A stretch of 5,217 nt of DNA from contig JAQVET010000050.1 in the NCBI GenBank assembly GCA_028697615.1, forward strand, positions 1-5,217, given 5' to 3'. Below are positions 1 through 5,217 of the stretch, piece by piece (the stretch's first letter is position 1; each line of letters begins with the position of its first letter). The position numbers and the translations under genes are program-made. A model generated the notes under the pieces. The model did no database searches. It saw only the letters and a program-made list of their open reading frames with translations, and had not been told where the DNA came from. Source of the DNA: Minisyncoccota bacterium (GTDB lineage: Bacteria; Patescibacteriota; Minisyncoccia; Minisyncoccales; GCA-002788555).

Positions 1-30
1 TTTTGCTATTAATTTTTTGACTTTTTATTC

Positions 31-64
31 AACATTCTGACATTCTTGAGAATGTGAGAATGTT
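31..64. repeat. Inverted repeat of four octamers (operator-like palindrome)
   Basis: On the plus strand the segment reads as four abutting octamers, ACATTCTG, ACATTCTT, GAGAATGT and GAGAATGT, filling 32-63. The two left units are a direct repeat and the two right units are their reverse complement. Together they form two nested 7-base inverted pairs around a TG centre, and an A-T pair at 31/64 extends the arms. The only mismatch in the 16-base arms is G39 against G56. The arms are AT-rich and no T-run follows on either strand, which argues against an intrinsic terminator. The strict 8-base spacing fits a cooperative dimeric DNA-binding protein, perhaps controlling a leftward gene just beyond position 1. 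That role is inference. Confidence 0.6.
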
Positions 65-73
65 TCTAAAATG

Positions 74-181
74 CTATCTGTTATTTAATTTATTTCCGCA
101 TTGCTCAACAATTTCAATTTCCTCCGGTGTGAGAGAATAAAGTTGATGGATTATTATAACATCTCTGAAATCCTCTGAATA
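74..181 (-). pseudogene. Remnant of the C-terminus of an Eco57I/type IIG-like methyltransferase
   Basis: A 35-codon open stretch bounded by TAA (184-182) and ended by TAG (76-74), with no ATG, GTG or TTG start in frame. It encodes DVIIIHQLYSLTPEEIEIVEQ, closely resembling the 'LYGLTEEEIKIVE' tail found at the extreme C-terminus of many Eco57I-class and PglX-like DNA methyltransferases and type IIG enzymes. The stop follows 11 residues after the motif, as expected for such a tail. It is on the same strand as res, starts 21 bases after the res stop, and lies in the same frame as res. The simplest reading is a scar of another R-M gene that was partly replaced or deleted next to the type III operon. 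The match is short and from memory, so chance similarity is not excluded, although the run is long and specific. There is no sign that it is translated on its own. Confidence 0.5.
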
Positions 182-202
182 TTATCGATCCGAAAATCCC
201 AA

Positions 203-2782
203 TTAATTTTTATTTAACAGCTTATCTTCTAGTGCGTCCTCAAATTCCTTTTTTAATTGCTCATTATAAAATGGCAGCCCAATTAATTTAAAATCTTTAT
301 TTTCTAGCTTTAGATCGGTATCAAACTTCTTTTCTATTTCAAGTAAAAATTTTTTCTTCCATTCATCATTTTTTACCAAAAATTCTCCTTTTGGCTCAAT
401 GAAGATTTGATAAATACTAATTTTATGATTTCTTTCTTTTAAAAGCATTATAAAATCAGGTTCAAATGCTCTGCCTTCGTCGAAATCATAAACTTGAAAA
501 AATTTTTCATTTCGCAACAAAGCAATATCTGAATATCGTTTCTTTAATTCGTCTATTAATCCACTAATAAAATTGATGAAACTTTTTTCCTCGCTCGTCC
601 CATAAAATATATTTTGCCCATACCAATCCACTGTTTCTAGATTAATCCGTTTAAATTCTTTCTGTTCTATTTCATCTTTATCTATTTTTATTTTTTTATC
701 TTTAAATACATCCAAGAACCCCCTTGCTTTAAATAAAGTTGTTCCTTTGTATTCTGAGGTGTTTATTTTTGCTTGATCTGCTATTTCGTTAACCACAGAT
801 AAAATAATTGCCAATTTATCATCTTGTGTTAATCTTTTTATTTTATTCTCCGGTCCTATTATTTCTATTTCAACATTTTTTAAGTAATTATCAGAAATAA
901 TAAATTCTTGTATTGATTTTAAATAAGGAAAATATTTTTTTAATACTTCAAATTTATAAAACTCTAGTTTATCCAATGCACCTCTTATAAGATTTTTTCC
1001 AAAATCAGAAATTTTATATTTTACTCTCTTTTTTACAATATTTTTCGACTCCTTTATTTCCCCTAACTCGTCTAAAATAAATTCCTCCTTAATTTCGCCT
1101 GTTTTTATTTCATAGCTATATTGTTCTTTAATTTTCGCGTCATTTAAACTTTTTATATCTTCTCGTTGGTTTAATTCTCTATCATTTATAAAAATATAAT
1201 CATTTTCCCATCTTTTCTTAATACTTTCTTTAACAAATAAATCTCTCTGAACATATTTTTCTGGCATAATCCCCATTTCCGTAAGAGTACTTTTTATTTC
1301 ATCAATGTATTTTGGGTTATGAGCGCTATGATAATGTAATGTCTCCAAAATTCTCAGTTCATTTTCAATATCCTCGTCAAATTTTCTTTTATATTTATCC
1401 TGAACAGAATCTAATTGAAATGGAAAATATCGCGCCCCTCTTCCAATAAGTTGTGCCTCACCCATTGTTGTGTTTCCTGGCTGGTATTTACCGTGAACCC
1501 ACTTTCCATCTCTTGTATCATATAACCTTACAATATCAAAAAGGTTTAACACATCCCATCCTTCGTTTAGCATATTAACCGCGAATACCGCTCTTATTTC
1601 GTTATTTTTATTTTCTAATGAATTTAGCTTTATCTGTTTTTCTTCATCAATATTTTCTGAATCCAAAAGCATCACTTTTTCTTCTGAAAAATCTTCTTGC
1701 AGTTCTCTAATTAGGTTTTCAAGGGTTATATTCTCTTTTTTAAAATAGCTAAATGCTTTTTCTAAGTCTGTTCCTTTTGCGCGAAAAGATATCTCCTGTA
1801 TATCTTGTGCTTTTAAATTTTTAATTTTTGCCAAAAATTCTTTATAATTTTCTTTTGATTCTTTTATACTTTTTGACTTAAAAAGAATAACCGGCTTTAA
1901 ATGCAATTTATATTTTTCTGCTATCTTCCTGCGATACTGGCTTAAAATAACTACTTGCAATGCTCTATCTAATGCTTCTAAATCTGCCTGTAAAACCTCT
2001 ATCTCTTTTGAATATTTATCTAATCTAAATTGCTTTAAATCATATTGAAAAATAAGCTTGTCTTCATATTTCTGCTTAATATTTTGATTACTCAAATCAA
2101 TAGTCGCGGTAAATTCTAACAAAATATTTTTAACATTGCTTTTTAATATTTTTTTAACTGTATATTCCCAACTTTTTTCCAATTCGAGCTCTTTTCTATC
2201 TTGTTTTGTAATTGTTTGTAAATGGTGCGCCTCATCAGAAATTAAAACCATTTCTTTGTCGGTAAAATCTTCGTATGTCAAAGCGTTTTCTTTTGGAAAA
2301 TTTAAACGGATATGTAATCCCTGAATTGTTGTAAAAAGGATATTTATATCATCCGGGCTTGCTGTTTCAAAATTTTGAACTTCTTTTATAAAAACTTCTT
2401 TTCCGTCAAATTTAATTTTTGGCGCAAAAAGATATTTTTCAGATAAAGTATTTAAGAAATTGTCTTTGGTTTTTTCAATAATATTCACACTGTTTACAAA
2501 AAAGATAAAGTTACGATAGCCCTGTTTATAGAGCTGTAAAATATTGGCAGCCATAATCAGCGTTTTACCGCTTCCGGTAGCCATATGAAATAGTAAATGT
2601 GCCGGATAAGCTCGTTTTTGATAATTTTTAAAATAAAAATCAAAACGGCCGAGCGCTTCTTTTTGGTATTCACGCAATTCAAACTTTGGATTAAGATTTT
2701 GAGTTACTTCATCGTCAATCCGTGAAGTAAAAAAATCTTCTCCAAATGATTCCTTATTAGCATTAAAAGTTTCGTAGAGCAT
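203..2782 (-). CDS. res: Type III restriction enzyme Res subunit (SF2 helicase plus PD-(D/E)xK nuclease)
   Basis: An 859-residue restriction subunit that should assemble with Mod, use ATP to move or slide on DNA, and cut unmethylated DNA. The helicase motifs are all present: LREYQKEAL (36-44, Q-motif-like), Walker A MATGSGKT (67-74), TTIQG (151-155), DEAHH (183-187), FTAT (224-227), KPVILFKS (296-303), NMLNEGWDVL (403-412), and EAQLIGRGARYFP (442-454) with the arginine-finger motif. A spacer of about 300 residues follows without recognised motifs. Near the C-terminus EPDF (774-777) and IEPKGE (795-800) supply the PD-(D/E)xK centre, D776 and E796-x-K798. No key residue is missing, and the length is close to that usual for Res (about 900-1000). 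The start is fixed by an in-frame TGA three codons upstream; the ribosome binding site is only a weak purine run (GAAGAAAA). It is the last complete gene of the operon. It could instead be a helicase-nuclease that works mainly with AIPR, but the linked mod favours type III R-M. Confidence 0.93.
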   Translation of the reverse strand: MLYETFNANKESFGEDFFTSRIDDEVTQNLNPKFELREYQKEALGRFDFYFKNYQKRAYPAHLLFHMATGSGKTLIMAANILQLYKQGYRNFIFFVNSVNIIEKTKDNFLNTLSEKYLFAPKIKFDGKEVFIKEVQNFETASPDDINILFTTIQGLHIRLNFPKENALTYEDFTDKEMVLISDEAHHLQTITKQDRKELELEKSWEYTVKKILKSNVKNILLEFTATIDLSNQNIKQKYEDKLIFQYDLKQFRLDKYSKEIEVLQADLEALDRALQVVILSQYRRKIAEKYKLHLKPVILFKSKSIKESKENYKEFLAKIKNLKAQDIQEISFRAKGTDLEKAFSYFKKENITLENLIRELQEDFSEEKVMLLDSENIDEEKQIKLNSLENKNNEIRAVFAVNMLNEGWDVLNLFDIVRLYDTRDGKWVHGKYQPGNTTMGEAQLIGRGARYFPFQLDSVQDKYKRKFDEDIENELRILETLHYHSAHNPKYIDEIKSTLTEMGIMPEKYVQRDLFVKESIKKRWENDYIFINDRELNQREDIKSLNDAKIKEQYSYEIKTGEIKEEFILDELGEIKESKNIVKKRVKYKISDFGKNLIRGALDKLEFYKFEVLKKYFPYLKSIQEFIISDNYLKNVEIEIIGPENKIKRLTQDDKLAIILSVVNEIADQAKINTSEYKGTTLFKARGFLDVFKDKKIKIDKDEIEQKEFKRINLETVDWYGQNIFYGTSEEKSFINFISGLIDELKKRYSDIALLRNEKFFQVYDFDEGRAFEPDFIMLLKERNHKISIYQIFIEPKGEFLVKNDEWKKKFLLEIEKKFDTDLKLENKDFKLIGLPFYNEQLKKEFEDALEDKLLNKN

Positions 2783-2803
2783 ATCAATTCATATTTTCTT
2801 CTA
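2780..2803 (-). promoter_or_regulatory. AIPR-res junction with weak ribosome binding site and two-codon ORF
   Basis: Between the AIPR TAG (2803-2801) and the res ATG (2782-2780) the minus strand reads GAAGAAAA, then ATG AAT TGA (2792-2784), then T and the res ATG. The purine run is better spaced for the first ATG, which opens only a two-codon frame ending one base before res starts. Ribosomes may terminate at the TGA and reinitiate at res. No promoter-like sequence fits in the 18-base gap, so res should depend on upstream transcription. Confidence 0.3.
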
Positions 2804-4477
2804 TTTTAATTCTTTTTTTAATTCTTTTACTAAATCATCACTCTTAAACACATATGATAAAGAAAACTTGGGATCATTTTTCTTTCTTTCAATTATTTTC
2901 CTTAACAATTTTTTACTTTCTTTATAATTTCTAAAAATTTCTTTTTTATTTTCTAATTTTAAATCTATACTCTTCTTTTCTGCTAGTAATTTAAGACACA
3001 ATAAGAGATAGTAATGAGCATAAAGTAAAAATTCATCTTTAGCTAAAATTTTTCCTAATTGTTCCAATTTATTATTAATTCTTAATTTTTTTATTTTTAA
3101 ATTGAATCTTTTAAAATCTTTTTCTATTTCTTTATACAAAAGATAAGGCAGCAAAACATATTCAGCGCTAATTTTATCCTCATTAAATATTTGATTATAA
3201 AAATTTCCAAATATCTCCTGTTTTTTATTTTTTGCACTACCAGGCATTTCTAAATAAAACGATAAGATTACTTGTCCTAATTTTTCAGCATCTATTTTTT
3301 TCTCCTCTTTGATCCCTTTTTCATCTCTAAATTCATACTTTTTTCTCTCATACCACCAATTTAATCTTTTTAATTCCTCTTGTAATTTTATTTGTACCTG
3401 ATCATTCGACATTATATCTCTAGTTTTTACAGGATTTTGGGTGTTTGTATATCTTGCAATTGTTTGACCAATTGCCCTATCTTTAACTTCGTAAATTCGT
3501 ATCAGCAAATATATGTTTTTTATATTGTCCACTAAACCATGTTTATACGCGTCATAAATAGAGTGCACCGTTTGCCCACCATTAACTATTTGAAAATTTT
3601 CAAGATTAACTATTGGACTATCAGTATTAGGATGTTTGTAAGAATCGCAAATTGCAGTAATGCCGTTGTTATAGAAAAAGAATTTATAATTTTCTTTTTC
3701 ATCTTGTATCGAAGAATATATTTGTTTATTTATTTTTGTCGATTGCTTTAAATAAACTCGTATATTCTCATTAAAAATATTTTCTTCTAAATTACCATCG
3801 TCTCGTAAAATTGACTTAAGGAAATTAAGAGCATTTATTTCTCCTATTAAGGCCCTTGCCTCTCCTGTTGTATCTTCAAAGTAATTTCTTCCCTTAAGTT
3901 GTAAGCTGATATTAACTGGGTTAAATCTTTCGGTTATTAGCAAAGAAACCAAATCTTCAAGAGAGTATATTTTAAGGTCAGCTCTGAATTTTTGCTGTAG
4001 TTGAAATCTAACCTCTTCGATTTGCTGATGTTCTATTGTGCTATTATAATTAGAAATAAGCCAAATATTAGTTTTAAAAAATCCTTTTTCGAAGGCATCC
4101 CAAATATTCTTGACTGCATTATTCACTTTAGGATTTGCTTTTTTTAATAAGTTTTTATCTTGAGCCCATATTTTTTCAAGGTGCTGAATCAAAAGACTTA
4201 TATCTCTTTGTTTTAATGCTATTTTAGTCTTTGCTATTTCAAATTTATCAGTATATTTTAGCTGAAAAATATTGATTTCTTCTTTTTCGAAGTCTATGTA
4301 ATAAGCATCAATAGAAAAATCTCCTCCTCCGTCCGTAATATATTCATCTGGGTCAATGGGGAACATTTTTTCTAAAAAAGTAAAAATAAAAGCATACGAC
4401 ATCTCTTCAATTTTATTTCTATTTCTAACAGATTTTATTACTTTATTTACCAATGAAAAATCCTGAAATGTAGCCAT
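2801..4477 (-). CDS. AIPR-family (abortive infection phage resistance) protein, possible nuclease
   Basis: A 558-residue protein with the AIPR core. This is FFFYNNGITAIC at about residues 266-277, FQIVNGGQTVHSIY at 295-308, and ARYTNTQNPVKTRDIMSND at 341-359, followed by WWYERKKYEF; these are hallmark blocks of the family. AIPR proteins are linked to phage resistance, but I know of no settled biochemical activity. The N-terminus has E36, then a DGGGDFSIDAYYID stretch (49-62) and IFQLKY (70-75). D57 with Q72-x-K74 resembles the D...QxK centre of Mrr-like PD-(D/E)xK nucleases, so DNA or RNA cleavage is plausible (inference). Residues after about 390 are rich in Lys, Leu, Asn and Ile, end in a KELKKELK repeat, and match nothing I recognise. 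There is no signal peptide or membrane segment, so it should be cytoplasmic. The start is well fixed: an in-frame TAA, the mod stop, lies only two codons upstream. It ends in TAG, 18 bases before res, and is almost certainly co-transcribed with mod and res. Confidence 0.9.
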   Translation of the reverse strand: MATFQDFSLVNKVIKSVRNRNKIEEMSYAFIFTFLEKMFPIDPDEYITDGGGDFSIDAYYIDFEKEEINIFQLKYTDKFEIAKTKIALKQRDISLLIQHLEKIWAQDKNLLKKANPKVNNAVKNIWDAFEKGFFKTNIWLISNYNSTIEHQQIEEVRFQLQQKFRADLKIYSLEDLVSLLITERFNPVNISLQLKGRNYFEDTTGEARALIGEINALNFLKSILRDDGNLEENIFNENIRVYLKQSTKINKQIYSSIQDEKENYKFFFYNNGITAICDSYKHPNTDSPIVNLENFQIVNGGQTVHSIYDAYKHGLVDNIKNIYLLIRIYEVKDRAIGQTIARYTNTQNPVKTRDIMSNDQVQIKLQEELKRLNWWYERKKYEFRDEKGIKEEKKIDAEKLGQVILSFYLEMPGSAKNKKQEIFGNFYNQIFNEDKISAEYVLLPYLLYKEIEKDFKRFNLKIKKLRINNKLEQLGKILAKDEFLLYAHYYLLLCLKLLAEKKSIDLKLENKKEIFRNYKESKKLLRKIIERKKNDPKFSLSYVFKSDDLVKELKKELK

Positions 4478-4501
4478 AACTTAACTTTTATAAAACTCCT
4501 T
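4475..4501 (-). promoter_or_regulatory. Mod-AIPR junction with distant Shine-Dalgarno sequence
   Basis: The minus strand carries AAGGAG at 4501-4496, inside the last mod codons, then 18 bases that include the mod TAA (4483-4481), then the AIPR ATG at 4477-4475. The spacing is too long for a standard Shine-Dalgarno (about 5-9 bases), and no better one lies nearer. Translation of AIPR may depend on ribosomes finishing mod and restarting 3 bases later, which would couple the two products. This is inferred from spacing only. Confidence 0.35.
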
Positions 4502-5217
4502 ATTTAACTTTTTATCCTCCTCATCCACTCCATACTCCTCATCATCAATCTCGCTATAATTAACATAGAGATGATTTTTATCTAAACATTCCAACAAAAA
4601 TTTTTTCTGGTCTTCAATAGATAAATCTTCAAAATCTTTTGCGTGTTCATCAATCGCTTTTACATCAACTTTATAACTCAAGAATGCCTTTTCTTTCATT
4701 GTTTCCCATAATTGTTTCAAATCTCCTTTTGTTTTTGCTTTTTGAATTTTTTCAACAAAATTTTCGTTCCATTCTGCAAGCTCTAAATAAAGAAAATCAC
4801 CTCCACCTTGCCAGCCTACTTCTTTTGAAATACCGGTTTGGTCACCATTGATAACATTTTTTAATCTAACTACCGCACTATTTTCTCCATAATCAAGTTG
4901 TTCTACTCCTATATACTGCCTCCCCATTTTATGAGCAACGGCACAAGTAGTACCCGTTCCCATAAAGAAATCTAAAACCACATCTCCTGTTTTTGATCCA
5001 ATATCCATTAAAGTTTTTATCCATAATTCTGGCTTTTTCCCACTTCTAAGCTCAACTCCTCCTTCCAAACGACAATTGCCGTATACGTCTGCCATATTAT
5101 AAAAATTATTAATTACTAAATCTTTTGAAATGTCACCGTTTCTGATTTTTTCTCTTTGCCGTAAGGGAATACCAGAATAATATTTCCCTTTAGTAGCTTT
5201 TTCTTTCTGTGGACCGG
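4481..5217 (-). CDS. mod: Type III restriction-modification DNA methyltransferase (Mod), 5'-truncated by window edge
   Basis: C-terminal 244 codons of a beta-class N6-adenine (N4/N6) DNA methyltransferase, the modification and target-recognition subunit of a type III R-M system. The frame stays open from 4481 to the right edge. The ATG at 5095 is therefore an internal Met, not the start: upstream codons read on without a stop and include KATKGKYYSGIP, a stretch typical of Mod. Visible motifs, in order, are KKPE (5038-5027) and the SAM-binding motif I DFFMGTGTT (4972-4946), followed by YIGVEQ. Then comes the Mod-type tail: a GGGDFLYLEL stretch near 4806-4777 and a C-terminal part with LYVNYSEIDDEEY that ends in FYKS. 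In beta-class enzymes the catalytic DPPY precedes motif I, so it should lie beyond the window and cannot be checked. The C-terminus looks complete. Its product should bind Res and methylate the recognition site. It heads the visible operon, with the AIPR gene 3 bases downstream. Assignment to type III rests on the tail and on the linked res. Confidence 0.93.
   Translation of the reverse strand, partial: GPQKEKATKGKYYSGIPLRQREKIRNGDISKDLVINNFYNMADVYGNCRLEGGVELRSGKKPELWIKTLMDIGSKTGDVVLDFFMGTGTTCAVAHKMGRQYIGVEQLDYGENSAVVRLKNVINGDQTGISKEVGWQGGGDFLYLELAEWNENFVEKIQKAKTKGDLKQLWETMKEKAFLSYKVDVKAIDEHAKDFEDLSIEDQKKFLLECLDKNHLYVNYSEIDDEEYGVDEEDKKLNKEFYKS

Noticed and set aside
17..45. Plus-strand promoter with TTGACT as -35 beside the palindrome
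   Set aside because: At a 17-base spacing the -10 position reads ACATTC, a poor match, and no plus-strand gene follows.
31..64. Intrinsic terminator for the operon
   Set aside because: The stem is AT-rich and the sequence after it on the minus strand (GAATAAAAAG) is A-rich, with no T-run.
110..130. GGAGG on the minus strand as a ribosome binding site for a small gene
   Set aside because: Following TTG codons open only a very short frame that soon ends in TAA; the bases are better explained as codons of the LTPEEIEIVE remnant.
2136..2324. 62-codon plus-strand open frame
   Set aside because: It lies wholly antisense to the helicase domain of res around the DEAHH region, has no ribosome binding site and no recognisable product; a shadow frame.
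3539..3751. 70-codon plus-strand open frame
   Set aside because: Antisense to the conserved AIPR core; its composition follows from the opposite strand and it shows no family features.
4639..4851. 70-codon plus-strand open frame
   Set aside because: Antisense to the conserved Mod C-terminal domain; hydrophobic runs come from the complement of Lys/Glu codons.
5093..5095. ATG as the start of a 204-residue methyltransferase
   Set aside because: The frame continues open to the window edge with Mod-like sequence (KATKGKYYSGIP), so this Met is internal and the gene is merely cut by the window.
2801..5217. Phase-variable repeat tract in mod or AIPR
   Set aside because: Some type III mod genes switch through long simple repeats, but only short A/T runs of the length expected in AT-rich DNA are present; the 5' part of mod is not visible.

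Overview
The window is AT-rich bacterial or archaeal DNA that reads with the standard genetic code (TAA and TAG end genes; TGA never falls inside the three long frames). Nothing in it fixes the taxon; a low-GC bacterium is the simplest reading. All recognisable coding sequence lies on the minus strand and belongs to one compact defence operon, transcribed from right to left.

Layout in the direction of transcription: (1) 5217-4481, the C-terminal 244 residues of a type III restriction-modification DNA methyltransferase (Mod), cut by the window edge; (2) 4477-2801, an AIPR-family protein (abortive infection / phage resistance family) of 558 residues, starting 3 bases after the Mod stop; (3) 2782-203, an 859-residue type III Res subunit with a complete set of superfamily 2 helicase motifs and a C-terminal PD-(D/E)xK nuclease motif; (4) 181-74, a 35-codon open stretch without a start codon that resembles the extreme C-terminus of Eco57I/type IIG-like methyltransferases and is probably a remnant of another R-M gene; (5) 64-31, a near-perfect inverted repeat built of four octamers.

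Mod and Res together make an ordinary type III R-M system: Mod recognises and methylates adenine at the site, and Res joins it to translocate with ATP and cleave unmethylated DNA. The unusual part is the AIPR gene packed between them. Its N-terminus carries a D...QxK pattern like that of Mrr-type nucleases, so the operon may encode a second nuclease or an abortive-infection back-up to restriction. This is the best candidate for an under-described system here; its function is inferred, not shown.

Mod, AIPR, Res and the downstream remnant all lie in the same reading frame. Only one stop codon (TAA) and one sense codon separate Mod from AIPR. No promoter for the operon is visible, as it should lie beyond the right edge. 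No clear intrinsic terminator follows res. I see no tRNA, rRNA, CRISPR array or insertion sequence.
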